64,000 nucleotides of DNA from assembly GCA_964530625.1 (NCBI GenBank), contig CAZHAK010000013.1:1-64000 (forward strand), given 5' to 3'. The notes below the pieces were generated by a model, which worked only from the letters and a program-made list of their open reading frames with translations, was not told where the DNA came from and searched no databases. Positions 45,292 to 54,664 of this stretch are shown piece after piece. The DNA comes from JABWCQ01 sp964530625. GTDB lineage: Bacteria > Electryoneota > RPQS01. The stretch's first letter is position 1. Each line of letters starts with the position of its first letter. The position numbers and the translations under genes were made by a program.

Positions 45292-48200
45292 TTTCTCACC
45301 TTTGCCAGTTTGATTGTTTCCTCAATGGATTGATCACCTTGTTTGGCGACAATTCTCGCGAAGTAAACTCCGTTCGCAACTTCATCTCCGGTTTCGTCGC
45401 GGCCATCCCAAAGCTGCGTGCGATAGTTCGCGGTCGCGCGTTCCGTGTCTCGGAGTGTGCGGATCAGCCTGCCCGACACGGTGTAGATTTTGACTTCCGT
45501 GAAGTCGTCCGTGACTCCCGTGAGCACATATGAGATTGTGGTGTTCTGCTGGAACGGATTGGGGTAATTTATTGCCCATTCGAAGCCGAAGGTGCCGCGC
45601 ACATCAAACTGCGCTTCATACTCCGACGTATTGTTATGATTGTCGGAGGCGATGACTTTCAGAGTATGCTGTCCGGCCTCAAGGTCCGGCTCAATCATCG
45701 CAGTCATACTAGACGTAGTAAACATCGTATCGTTCCAAGTGATCAGGTCTTCGGAAATCGTATCTCCGTCCAGGATCAGATGGAAAGATCCGTCATAGCG
45801 ATGCACACCCGCGGCATCCGAAAACGTTGCGAAGATTTGCGGATGGTTGGGGACAAGTGAGCCTTGGGTGAAGCGTAATCCTCCCACAGCCAATTCGATT
45901 CTGGGTCCCTGAGTATCCAGTCGGCGGAAGATGCCTATTTCACCAAGGTAGGGCACAACACCGGTCGCCCGCAAACGCCAAGCAACGAGTGTATCAAGTC
46001 TTGAAGGCTGCACAGGCTCCGGCAGTACCCGAATCGTATCTGTGGGTATGCGCGAGATTTCCACATCTTCAGCGATTAACCAATAGCCCCTTCTCGGATC
46101 TTTGACATAGAGCGAATAAGGAGCGAGCGGAACTTGGCTGCGCAATGTGTCACGGCCATCCAGGCTGACGGTAACGGTCGCACGGAAATCTGAGCTTAGT
46201 GCGGCAACCGAGTCATCGAACAGGGCCTTGAAAACACCGTGTACACTCTGACTGAAGGGCTGAGCGAGTCCTTGTGTCCCCAGTGTACCAATTTCTGTTG
46301 CGGGCAAAATGCGTGGCTGAGTGTAGCCGATCGCCGCGCTGTCACGCGACAGCACATTGGGCAAGACTCGTACGTACAGAGTGTCCTTTCTCGTCGTCGA
46401 AGGATAGCGGTGCGGACCGATCTGCAAGGGTCGCTCATAAAATGTTCCGCGCGCTCTGGACGAAGGATAGTAGCTTGGCATATTCAGCACGAAGTCGCGG
46501 CGGTTATTCGTCTCGCTTGATTCGAGATACACGTTGTCGGGATCCACCTGAATTGTCACGGAATAGCGGCCCGGCTTGAAACTCGTCGGAATCAGCACGC
46601 TTCGTTCAGCTTCTCCGAAATTCAGTGTGGTATCAATATGATTGACTGTAAACGAATCCAGTACGACACGCACAGTGTCATTGTTTAGCACATATGTGGA
46701 GTCGCGGACACCGGTTAAGCGGAAAGTGACCTCCGTAAAAGGCCGGGAGACAGTACTTCGTGAAACACGAATGGGCTGTCCGTAGTAAGGCCTCGCGCCC
46801 CCCAGCTCGGCGGGCGAAAACCCTCGCACAAAGGTAAGAGTCAAGTCCGGTTTCACTTCAAGCCGCAAGTCATAAAACTCGGATTCAAACTCGGCCTCTC
46901 CAAACGGCTTGACAAAGAACTTCATGCGATAGGACCCGCCCTCAAATTCATAGGGGCCGAGTTCCCGGGGAGTTTGCCAATAGCCGGGTTCCGTTTGCGC
47001 CAAGTTAAACGTGTCAATCTGCACGGGGCCCTGCGGGGGAGTGTAAATTCCCCTGAATCTCACACGCTCTACGTCGTTGACATGTAGAATGGTGGCTCCG
47101 ACTCGGAACACTTCATTACTGAACGCGACAGGTCCGGGAATTGGAGCGACGTCGAAAATTTGGACGTTCGTCAAACTGTCGGCCAGGAAGATTGGGAAGC
47201 ATCCGATCGCGTTGCGCTTCAGAATAGGATCCGTGACATATACGACGACACGACCTCGCGGCGCCACAAAACGTCTGAGAGCCACCGCGTCAGTCGTGCA
47301 AACTCTGGTGACGCAGCGTCCGGCATCTTCGACGTCATTCGGATCAAATATCGGTGATTGCGTGGTTGCAAGCGAGGGAACAATCCGGTCGCCAATTTGT
47401 CTGTAGTTGTAAAGCTCGCCGTTGTACGGAAGCACAAATGCCGTGGTGTTTGATCTTTCAAACTCCTGCGGATCCCACGGCAGCGTTATGATTACGCGGA
47501 GCGAGTCCGAGTTGGTGGAGTCAGTCGGATCAAGCACATTGGATTCACCAAGGATTTCGGGGAAGATATCATCGTTTGGAATCGCCAGCCTCAAGCCGGG
47601 ATCTCCAAGCAGGTTCATCATCATCATCATCCCGAACGGCGTACTGAAGGCCACAGGTTGATTGTTCGAACTCCAGAACCGTGCTTTGTTGAAAGCGGCG
47701 GCTTCTCCCATGGTTTTCGCGGGTCTTGTCATGACAAAGTCATAGAGCCTGAGCTGCATGCTCAGACCCGCGATAGCCCACCCGACACCGGCCGAACTGT
47801 AGAAACCGCTGGCGCCTATTAGGTCGTTGTTGTTGTTTCGCGTGAAGAGAAACGCTTCCCCGAGCACCGCGGCCTGACTTCGCGAATCAAAGGCACCGAC
47901 ATAGCAGGTGAAATTGGTGACGAACGGATAGGTATCGCGATTATTGAGCAGCCGCACACCTGCGACGTCAATCAAGCGACTACCGGACCAGACACCGCCA
48001 CCCCCGTGCCCGTTGTAATTAACGATGACGCTTCCGTCGCGCAGCGCGTCGCGCAAACGGATCGGGCCTTGTCCGGCAGGAATACTGTCCAAATAAAGGC
48101 GCGTGATGTTCGTGCAGGCGCTTCCAACCAATTCCCGCAGCGCGGGTTCGGAGTAATTCGTGACAAAATTAAATTGGTTGTCATGCGTATCCGCGATCAT

Positions 48201-50717
48201 CAGGACGTTGCTTTGGAACAGGCCCTCGTAGTCGCGGATGGATTCGTACTTGAGTACTTTTCCGACGTAGGTTTGCAGTTCAAACGGCGTGCGGCAGGAA
48301 ATTCGTCCAACGGCTATATCGGGAATGATGTCATTTTCTGGACCCGAGACACAGCCCATTAGATAGTCCGTCGCGCAAGCTCCGAATTCAGGCGTGAACG
48401 GCGCAAACGTCGGCAACTGGTTTCCGGGGATGCTTCCTTCGCGCTGCTCGAGTACGGCGTCGCCGACTAGGCAGCAGTGCGTCGGTCGAACGCTCCAGTT
48501 GTTGTACGCGTATCTCAGAAAATCACGAATCGCAAAAGGAGTGGCTAAGCCGCCCGAAAACTGTTCATAAACTTCGCTCAGAGGGACGGTCAGAACGGAG
48601 TTGTTAAACGTCACCCGCCTTACACTGTCGAGCATCTGCACGGATGTATCGGCCATGTACGGGTCGTAGGCGATGATAATGTATTCCGCGCCCGGGTGGT
48701 TTCGCAAGTCCATGGCAAACGTGTCGGGCGTCATTGAAAACGGTGGGAAAATACTGTTCTGACTCCAGACCAAGACATCGTGTTTGCCGGATGAAATCAT
48801 GGGAAAACGCACGGCCCAGCTCGCGCTTTCGTCGGAAGGTGTGACTCGCCTCACGTCAAGCGAAGTCAGGCGGCTCGAACCGAGTTTCCAAACTTGAACG
48901 TCGCGGTCGGCAAAACCGCGAATATCGTAAGCCACTGTATCACGCAGAGGCTGGTCGAAATCAAACCGGAATTGGCCGCTGAACGCCCGCAGATCCCGTT
49001 CATACTCGACTTCAAACCAGTTCACATAGATTTTATCAGCCGTGCCGCCAATCGCGTTGCCCGGCACCGTCACCGTGAAGATGTTATTGCCGTGGATCAG
49101 ATCTTCCGTCCGGATGTTGCTGTTGCTGCTGCTATCAAGCTTCGTGGAGAAAACCACTGGTGACTGCCCGCCCCAAGCCTGAGCGGGATCGCTGCTATTC
49201 TGGCGCCCCACAGTCAGGCCGCTGTCCGTCAGAGCGTTCAGAGAAACGATAGCGTAATGGTTGAAGCCGGGCGTCGCACTCAAACCTGTCAAGGACGCAC
49301 GGACGATAACCGGCTTGAAGCTGAACTCCGGGATGCGGTTGGGATAGGGAATGAATCCCTCAAAGTCGCGGGACGTAAGAGCGTCCACTCTTTCGCCCCA
49401 AAACCAATTATCCATGACCACGCCGAGCGGACCTTCCACGGGAAGTCTTGTCGCGAGATACCCCGTGGCTTGACCGAGGCGATCATGGAAGCGATCTTTC
49501 TCAAAGTGAAGTTTCACTCTTACGCTGCGAACAGTTCTTGCACCCCATGTGGGCTGCCACGATCCGTCTTCTTCACCCATGCGCAGACCAGGCCGACCAT
49601 CGCCCCAATAGAGCTGATAGCAGTTTTCGACAGAATACGGGTCCTCATAAAGAGACGGTTCTTTATGGATGAACGTCTTTTCGTTCCGTTCTCCGAAGAA
49701 GTCAATATAATCGTACTCGTCGAATCGTCCGTCTTCCTGACCTTCCACGACGATAGGAATTTCACGTCCTTTGTTGTAGATGTGCAGATCCCACGGAGTG
49801 ATTTGATCCAGCGGGACTCCCATCAGGTGCATGTATGCGCCGGTCAGGCGGATCATGCTCGTCTCGCGGACGTAAATTCGCCAGCTGTTGACGTTGTAGA
49901 TCGGGCCTTCGTGCTCATCAAGGTTTTCGAAGAACCGCTCTTCACGATGCTCGGCAGCACGCGAGGGCAAGGAAGTTTCCGCCATGTTTCCAAGCAATGC
50001 GCGCAGAGATTGCGTCTCGCTCGCTCTGTCTGGTTGTCTTATTTCGTTATTTGACGAATTTGGCCGAATGACCTGAATCGTAGCCCGCTTAAGAACACGG
50101 CCCTGACCAGTCAAAGTATTAATTTGAATTGGCCTAAGATTCAGAGCGAGTAGTCGGTGTCCGCGATAGATTCCGGGCTCGGATAGCTCCACCATCCGAG
50201 AAGGCCAGAGGCTGGCTTTCTTGGGCTGGAGCTGCCTGCGCTCTTGCAGAGTCAGCCTGCGCGCATCATCTTCGACCGCCCAAACGGTATCCTTGCTGCT
50301 GGAACTGGGCCGGGCGTCAACAACAAAGTCCTCCGGCATCGGGAGGCATGGGCCCAGATTGATCGTCTCATAAACCGCATCTAGCAGTGACACGGAAGCA
50401 TGACCGGGCAGGGCATCGAGAAGCTCAGTCACTCCCGGCAACAGAATGACTCCCGGCTCATGAACCGGAGGGGCACCCTCCATAACAATTTCGGTCACCG
50501 CTCCGGTTTCGCTGTCCACGATGGGCTCGTATGCAGGAGCTACCCACTCAAGCACGACACGTTCCGCCGTGACTTCCCGTAGATGGAGACCGGGAATAGC
50601 ACTCTTAGCTAACTGTTTTGCAGTCTTTACGGTGGACTTTTGCCCAGCCGAAAAACCCTGCCAGAATAGTCCGGCAAGACAGCTTAAGAGGATTACGAAT
50701 AGGGTCTTAGATTTCAT
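45288..50717 (-). CDS. porU: PorU-like T9SS sortase (C25 gingipain-family protease)
   Basis: PorU removes the C-terminal sorting domain from T9SS cargo and attaches the protein to lipid or sugar on the cell surface. The protein is about 1809 aa, with a signal peptide and a C25 peptidase domain in the middle. His904 (NYNGHGGGG) and Cys938 (NFTCYVGAF) are the catalytic pair, at family spacing. Ig-like domains and a C-terminal FlgD-like Ig/sorting-type segment (INYPNPFQQNTTISY ... NGVYFARI) follow. I chose the ATG at 50717, where the signal peptide begins; an ATG at 50738 would add seven residues. At this length it exceeds the Porphyromonas PorU (about 1150 aa), with the extra mass in beta-rich C-terminal parts. 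Confidence 0.88.
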   Translation of the reverse strand: MKSKTLFVILLSCLAGLFWQGFSAGQKSTVKTAKQLAKSAIPGLHLREVTAERVVLEWVAPAYEPIVDSETGAVTEIVMEGAPPVHEPGVILLPGVTELLDALPGHASVSLLDAVYETINLGPCLPMPEDFVVDARPSSSSKDTVWAVEDDARRLTLQERRQLQPKKASLWPSRMVELSEPGIYRGHRLLALNLRPIQINTLTGQGRVLKRATIQVIRPNSSNNEIRQPDRASETQSLRALLGNMAETSLPSRAAEHREERFFENLDEHEGPIYNVNSWRIYVRETSMIRLTGAYMHLMGVPLDQITPWDLHIYNKGREIPIVVEGQEDGRFDEYDYIDFFGERNEKTFIHKEPSLYEDPYSVENCYQLYWGDGRPGLRMGEEDGSWQPTWGARTVRSVRVKLHFEKDRFHDRLGQATGYLATRLPVEGPLGVVMDNWFWGERVDALTSRDFEGFIPYPNRIPEFSFKPVIVRASLTGLSATPGFNHYAIVSLNALTDSGLTVGRQNSSDPAQAWGGQSPVVFSTKLDSSSNSNIRTEDLIHGNNIFTVTVPGNAIGGTADKIYVNWFEVEYERDLRAFSGQFRFDFDQPLRDTVAYDIRGFADRDVQVWKLGSSRLTSLDVRRVTPSDESASWAVRFPMISSGKHDVLVWSQNSIFPPFSMTPDTFAMDLRNHPGAEYIIIAYDPYMADTSVQMLDSVRRVTFNNSVLTVPLSEVYEQFSGGLATPFAIRDFLRYAYNNWSVRPTHCCLVGDAVLEQREGSIPGNQLPTFAPFTPEFGACATDYLMGCVSGPENDIIPDIAVGRISCRTPFELQTYVGKVLKYESIRDYEGLFQSNVLMIADTHDNQFNFVTNYSEPALRELVGSACTNITRLYLDSIPAGQGPIRLRDALRDGSVIVNYNGHGGGGVWSGSRLIDVAGVRLLNNRDTYPFVTNFTCYVGAFDSRSQAAVLGEAFLFTRNNNNDLIGASGFYSSAGVGWAIAGLSMQLRLYDFVMTRPAKTMGEAAAFNKARFWSSNNQPVAFSTPFGMMMMMNLLGDPGLRLAIPNDDIFPEILGESNVLDPTDSTNSDSLRVIITLPWDPQEFERSNTTAFVLPYNGELYNYRQIGDRIVPSLATTQSPIFDPNDVEDAGRCVTRVCTTDAVALRRFVAPRGRVVVYVTDPILKRNAIGCFPIFLADSLTNVQIFDVAPIPGPVAFSNEVFRVGATILHVNDVERVRFRGIYTPPQGPVQIDTFNLAQTEPGYWQTPRELGPYEFEGGSYRMKFFVKPFGEAEFESEFYDLRLEVKPDLTLTFVRGFSPAELGGARPYYGQPIRVSRSTVSRPFTEVTFRLTGVRDSTYVLNNDTVRVVLDSFTVNHIDTTLNFGEAERSVLIPTSFKPGRYSVTIQVDPDNVYLESSETNNRRDFVLNMPSYYPSSRARGTFYERPLQIGPHRYPSTTRKDTLYVRVLPNVLSRDSAAIGYTQPRILPATEIGTLGTQGLAQPFSQSVHGVFKALFDDSVAALSSDFRATVTVSLDGRDTLRSQVPLAPYSLYVKDPRRGYWLIAEDVEISRIPTDTIRVLPEPVQPSRLDTLVAWRLRATGVVPYLGEIGIFRRLDTQGPRIELAVGGLRFTQGSLVPNHPQIFATFSDAAGVHRYDGSFHLILDGDTISEDLITWNDTMFTTSSMTAMIEPDLEAGQHTLKVIASDNHNNTSEYEAQFDVRGTFGFEWAINYPNPFQQNTTISYVLTGVTDDFTEVKIYTVSGRLIRTLRDTERATANYRTQLWDGRDETGDEVANGVYFARIVAKQGDQSIEETIKLAKVRK

Positions 50718-50744
50718 ACCTGCTATAGAGTTGGCCATAAACAA

Positions 50745-50863
50745 AAAATTCGCTGACCTCTTCTCTATTCGATGCAACGTCACAAAGGGAGGCAGTTCCC
50801 GAGAGGAGCGGCTTCCATAGGTTTACGAGGTTACATCGAACGGAAAAAGGGTTAGCGAATTTT
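50745..50863 (-). ncRNA. Long structured leader RNA of the porU operon (candidate)
   Basis: Positions 50745-50781 and 50827-50863 are inverted repeats of 37 bases. In the minus-strand transcript about 33 of 37 positions pair, four of them as G-U wobbles, so the fold fits porU mRNA better than the opposite strand. The 45-base loop could hold two small hairpins. The 3' arm ends in AGCGAATTTTTTG, about 26 bases before the porU ATG. It could be a cis-regulatory attenuator, a stability element or a remnant of a repeat element. Confidence 0.55.
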
Positions 50864-50896
50864 CGCTTGGGGTCTCTCGTTTCCGAATTACCTCGG

Positions 50897-50925
50897 AGTA
50901 TAGGTATCTTTTTCCAGCTTGTCAA
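50897..50925 (-). promoter_or_regulatory. Promoter of the porU operon
   Basis: On the minus strand TTGACA (50920-50925), a 17-base spacer and TATACT (50897-50902) form a near-consensus promoter. It predicts a start near 50890 and a leader of about 170 bases that contains the long inverted repeat. Confidence 0.78.
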
Positions 50926-51059
50926 GAGTCTTAAGGGTCTAAATACAGTATTTTAGGGTGAGTGGGCCGGAGCCAGCCATTTGGATGCCATAGAGCAAAT
51001 GTCAGACCTTACATGACCCAGCGAGAATGTTGACGTAGGGCGAAATCGGGTGATTTGCC

Positions 51060-51088
51060 TTGAAATCGAGCATAATATTCGCTATAAT
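51060..51088 (+). promoter_or_regulatory. Promoter of pgi
   Basis: TTGAAA (51060-51065), a 17-base spacer and a perfect TATAAT (51083-51088) lie 52 bases before the pgi ATG. Between this site and the porU promoter (50926-51059) I see no gene. Confidence 0.75.
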
Positions 51089-51139
51089 GATGAGTTCCTG
51101 AAACTGATTTTACTCGACTTGGCCTCGGGAGGGCCTCAA

Positions 51140-52504
51140 ATGTCTTTAACTGTAAATTTTGGCTTCGCTTTATCGAAGAAGCTGGCTGGCCATGGGATAG
51201 CGAATGAAATGCTCAAGCCGGCGCTGGATCGCACGGCCAAGGCTCTTGAAGGGATTCGCGGGGAGCGCGCGGCAGGCAAGCTTCCTTATCTGGATTTGCC
51301 GGAAGATGCCAAGGCAAAAGTCGCTTGCAAGGAGATGGCCGAGCAGTTCGTGGGCTATGAGAATTTTCTGTTGTCGGGCATTGGCGGCAGCGCGCTGGGG
51401 CCGTTGGCGATTTTCAATGCGCTCGGACATCCGTTGCACAATTTGCTTTCGAATGCCAAGCGCAAAGGTGCGCCGCGATTTTTCGCTCTGGACAATGTGG
51501 ATCCGGTGCTGGCCGACGCGCTGTTGTCTTATTGCAAGCCGGACAAAACGGTATACAATATCATCTCCAAGAGCGGTTCCACTGCGGAGACAGCTGCGGC
51601 AACGTTGCTGATTTTTCAACTGCTTCAGAAGAAACTCGGTGCGGACTGGAAGAAGAACGTAGTCTGCACGACGGATCCGACCAGCGGAGACTTGCGGAAG
51701 CTTTGCACAGATGAAAAATTGCGGACGCTTCCTCTGCATTCAGGAGTTGGTGGCCGGTTTTCGGTCTTGACCCCGGTGGGATTGTTTCCCTCTTATTGCT
51801 TAGGATTTGACGTGGATGCGATGCTCGCAGGCGCAGCAGAGATGCGCGAGCGCTGTTTGGACAGTGACGTGCACAGAAATCCTGCCGCACAAATGGCCGC
51901 TTTGCTCTATTTGTTTGACAGCACACAGCACAAGAAGATGCATGTGATGATGGCCTATGCCAATGGACTGTATGGCATGGCCGATTGGTTCCGGCAGATT
52001 TGGGCCGAGTCACTGGGCAAAGAGCTGGACAACGAAGGCCGTGTGGTCAATAACGGCCCGACGCCGCTGAAAGCTCTGGGTACGACGGATCAGCACTCGC
52101 AGGTGCAGCTCTATATTGAAGGGCCGCATGACAAAGTCTTCTTGTTCTTGGAATGCAAGAAATTCGGCAAGCGCCTGAAACTTCCGGAAATGTATAATAA
52201 TGTCTCGTCGCTGAATTATCTCGGCGGACAGACGATGAACAAATTGCTCGCCGCCGAGTTTACTGCGACCCGTGAAGCACTCGCGCAGCGTGGCCGCCCC
52301 TCGATGACGATTACTTTCCCCGAAATTGACGCGCACGCCGTCGGCGAGTTCTTCATGCTGTGGGAAATGGTCACTTCCATCAGCGGTTCGCTCTATAGAA
52401 TAAATCCCTACGATCAACCCGGTGTCGAACTCGGCAAGCAGTTGACCTACGGCTTGATGGGCCGCGCGGGATTTGAGGACAAGGCTAAGGGGATTAAGGT
52501 GTAA
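51140..52504 (+). CDS. pgi: Glucose-6-phosphate isomerase
   Basis: The enzyme interconverts glucose 6-phosphate and fructose 6-phosphate in glycolysis and gluconeogenesis. The 454-aa protein is of the shorter bacterial/Firmicutes-like class. It has SGIGGSALGP (sugar phosphate loop), SKSGSTAETAAA, the Glu/Arg region SGVGGRFSVLTPVGLFP and the active-site His in GTTDQHSQVQ. The C-terminal catalytic Lys region is YGLMGRAGFEDKAKG. I chose the ATG at 51140 with GGGAGG seven bases upstream; the longer frame has no ribosome binding site and overlaps the promoter. Confidence 0.95.
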   Translation: MSLTVNFGFALSKKLAGHGIANEMLKPALDRTAKALEGIRGERAAGKLPYLDLPEDAKAKVACKEMAEQFVGYENFLLSGIGGSALGPLAIFNALGHPLHNLLSNAKRKGAPRFFALDNVDPVLADALLSYCKPDKTVYNIISKSGSTAETAAATLLIFQLLQKKLGADWKKNVVCTTDPTSGDLRKLCTDEKLRTLPLHSGVGGRFSVLTPVGLFPSYCLGFDVDAMLAGAAEMRERCLDSDVHRNPAAQMAALLYLFDSTQHKKMHVMMAYANGLYGMADWFRQIWAESLGKELDNEGRVVNNGPTPLKALGTTDQHSQVQLYIEGPHDKVFLFLECKKFGKRLKLPEMYNNVSSLNYLGGQTMNKLLAAEFTATREALAQRGRPSMTITFPEIDAHAVGEFFMLWEMVTSISGSLYRINPYDQPGVELGKQLTYGLMGRAGFEDKAKGIKV

Positions 52505-52520
52505 CAATCTCGGAGGGGTT

Positions 52521-53108
52521 ATGCGCGTCGTATTGCTTTGCTTGCTTGTTCTTTTTTCCGGATGCGCGCACACGTTGGTGATTGAGAAGGGTGCGCCGCC
52601 GGAGCGGTATCGGGAAGCGCAGGAATTCTTGCATTCGGACAAACCTGCGAGTTTGTTTTTGCATACCGGAACGAAACTGCGCGCGACGGATTTGTATATC
52701 GGGCCGGATTCAACCGTGTTCCGGATTGACGCTGGAACCGACCGGATTGTGATTTTGAACGAGCGGATTCGGAGCATCACCACGCAGGATGCACGCAAAG
52801 GAATTCGCAAAGGTGCGGTGATTGGCGGGATTACTGGCGGGTTTCTCGGGCTTGTTATAGGCGGATTGATTGCATCAATTGACTATAATGTAAATTGCGA
52901 TTCTGGTCCTGAGGAAGAAGATTACACGTGGTCTTGCACTCAGCCGAAGGAGAACGACGCTATCGCTGTTCTCGCAGGAGTAGGTACCGGGCTCTTGATT
53001 GGCAGCGCTGTCGGCGCCTTAATCGGAAGTCAATCGGGCACGATGCGAAGCGTGCTTTTCTACCGCGACCCGAAAGACCCGCGCCGCTGGGAATACTTGC
53101 CGCGATAG
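52521..53108 (+). CDS. Lipoprotein with glycine-zipper segments
   Basis: The 195-aa protein has a lipobox (LFSGC, Cys about 15), a small beta-rich region (about 20-90) and two Gly-rich hydrophobic segments (GAVIGGITGGFLGLVIGGLI and GVGTGLLIGSAVGALIG) separated by an acidic, Cys-containing loop. The zipper pattern suggests a membrane-inserting or oligomeric outer-membrane protein. Strong GGAGGGG precedes the ATG at 52521. It starts 16 bases after pgi and likely shares its transcript. Function is not recognised. Confidence 0.72.
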   Translation: MRVVLLCLLVLFSGCAHTLVIEKGAPPERYREAQEFLHSDKPASLFLHTGTKLRATDLYIGPDSTVFRIDAGTDRIVILNERIRSITTQDARKGIRKGAVIGGITGGFLGLVIGGLIASIDYNVNCDSGPEEEDYTWSCTQPKENDAIAVLAGVGTGLLIGSAVGALIGSQSGTMRSVLFYRDPKDPRRWEYLPR

Positions 53109-53165
53109 AATAATTTTTTATTATTCGTTTTATTTTTGACTCGGAAAATTCCATTGAGGTGACTC

Positions 53166-54128
53166 GTGGACCTAAGTCGTAAGCGTTGGATTCGGCGGAT
53201 TTCGATGCCGCTGTTTTGGATAGCTTTTGTATACTTGCTCGTAGTGTTGATTTTCGCGCTCTTTGTCAAGACTCTGGATGATTTACCTGAAGATTTGATT
53301 CAGGCGCAGGCGATTGACGGGCTGGTGATGGCGGACGAAGTGCTCTATAACACGATGTCGCAAGTCGCTTGGCGTAAAGAAGAGGATATCTCGAGAATTG
53401 TACCGCCTATTGACAGGACAGATTTGTCCGATTGGGCGGCGGATATTCAAGCGCATATGGACGTCGAGTGCGCGGTGTTTTTGTACGACGGAAATCTTCT
53501 GCGTTGGCCGCTGCTTCCGGCAAGATTTGAATCCAGTACCGGCAAAGTTGACTCCGCTGTACGATTGCCTTTCAAAACTGATAGCGTCTCGAATGTTAGG
53601 ACCCTCGGTAATGTTGAACTGCAAGTAATCTGGTCTCTAACTGACGGTCCGCGGGCGCTAATCCTTGATCCACCCGACTCAGAGTTGCGTTGGGGCGTCG
53701 TGTACCACTTTGAAGAAAGCTATTGGCCGTCATTTCTCCGGCTACTTGGACGATCCACGAATCTGACAAATGACTGGGACTTGGCGCCGTTGCGGGCGAC
53801 GTTCGACATAATCAGGCGGCCGGATCGGCCCGATTCGCTTGCAAACAAGTCAAAATACGGACTTCAGATATTCTCGCAGTCCGACAGCCTGTACTTCACC
53901 ACGCCGCAGATAGACACGAGCTACCGCAAATTTGAACAGCGCCACGACTCAATCTCATTCTACACGGTTGTCTATAATACTGCCTCCAGCGAGAGTTATT
54001 TACGGCTCGTCAAAGAAATGTACAAGAGCAACTTGTCGTTACCGTGGTTTAAGATTGGCTTCCTCGTTTTCGAAATGCTTGTGCTTCTACTCTTCTATTT
54101 CTGGATAGGCCGCTTAACTCGCCCGTAG
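53166..54128 (+). CDS. Two-TM membrane protein with periplasmic domain, unknown function
   Basis: The 320-aa protein has a membrane helix near the N-terminus (about 14-34) and another at the C-terminus (about 296-316). About 260 residues lie between them, predicted in the periplasm, so the architecture resembles the sensing half of a histidine kinase or chemoreceptor. The sequence ends in a short cytoplasmic tail (GRLTRP) with no HAMP or kinase domain. The GTG start at 53166 follows GAGG. The next gene starts at the last base of its stop codon, suggesting coupling. Confidence 0.7.
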   Translation: MDLSRKRWIRRISMPLFWIAFVYLLVVLIFALFVKTLDDLPEDLIQAQAIDGLVMADEVLYNTMSQVAWRKEEDISRIVPPIDRTDLSDWAADIQAHMDVECAVFLYDGNLLRWPLLPARFESSTGKVDSAVRLPFKTDSVSNVRTLGNVELQVIWSLTDGPRALILDPPDSELRWGVVYHFEESYWPSFLRLLGRSTNLTNDWDLAPLRATFDIIRRPDRPDSLANKSKYGLQIFSQSDSLYFTTPQIDTSYRKFEQRHDSISFYTVVYNTASSESYLRLVKEMYKSNLSLPWFKIGFLVFEMLVLLLFYFWIGRLTRP

Positions 54129-54664
54129 TGAATTTCATTCTTCTATCGATACTCATCGTGTCCATACTCACCGCATCTGAACTCAAGACCATTTCCTTCC
54201 TAACCAACTCCGGTGAGACGACCTCACTGAACGCGTTCAAGGGTCAGGTCTTGTTGATCGTGAATACGGCCAGCGAATGCGGACAGACACCGCAATATGC
54301 CGGACTTGAAAAACTTTACGAGAAATACAAAGATCGTGGCTTCACGGTGATTGCCTTTCCGTCAAATGATTTCAAAAAACAGGAACCGGGTTCCAACGAA
54401 GAAATCAAGCACTTTTGCACCACGACTTACGGAGTAACGTTTCCGTTGATGAGCAAGATAACCGTACTGGGTGAAAACAAGCATCCGTTGTATAAATCTC
54501 TCGTGGAACAGACCGAGTCCGCTGAAATCGAATGGAATTTCGCAAAGTTTTTGTTGGACAGAAGCGGCAACGTGGCCGCGCGAATACACTATAGAACTAA
54601 GCCGGACGATCCTTCTGTGACAAGCAAGATTGAGGAATTGTTGGGAGCAGTGACGACGGAATGA
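54128..54664 (+). CDS. Exported glutathione peroxidase-family protein
   Basis: The 178-aa protein has a signal peptide (about 1-17). Its glutathione peroxidase fold has the peroxidatic Cys in NTASECGQTPQY and the Trp/Asn motif in WNFAKFLLD. The central motif reads FPSNDF where most relatives have FPCNQF, so both the usual second Cys and the Gln are replaced. Many bacterial members use thioredoxin, not glutathione. Export points to periplasmic peroxide defence. The start is GTG, overlapping the preceding stop by one base; its own stop overlaps the next gene by four. Confidence 0.87.
   Translation: MNFILLSILIVSILTASELKTISFLTNSGETTSLNAFKGQVLLIVNTASECGQTPQYAGLEKLYEKYKDRGFTVIAFPSNDFKKQEPGSNEEIKHFCTTTYGVTFPLMSKITVLGENKHPLYKSLVEQTESAEIEWNFAKFLLDRSGNVAARIHYRTKPDDPSVTSKIEELLGAVTTE

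Noticed and set aside
49257..50054. 265-aa open frame on the plus strand inside porU
   Set aside because: Antisense shadow of a gene with catalytic motifs and signal peptide; no homology-like pattern.
50745..50863. Inverted repeat as ends of a transposable element
   Set aside because: No direct flanking duplication or second copy was seen in the window; kept as leader RNA candidate instead, though a whole-genome copy search could reverse this.
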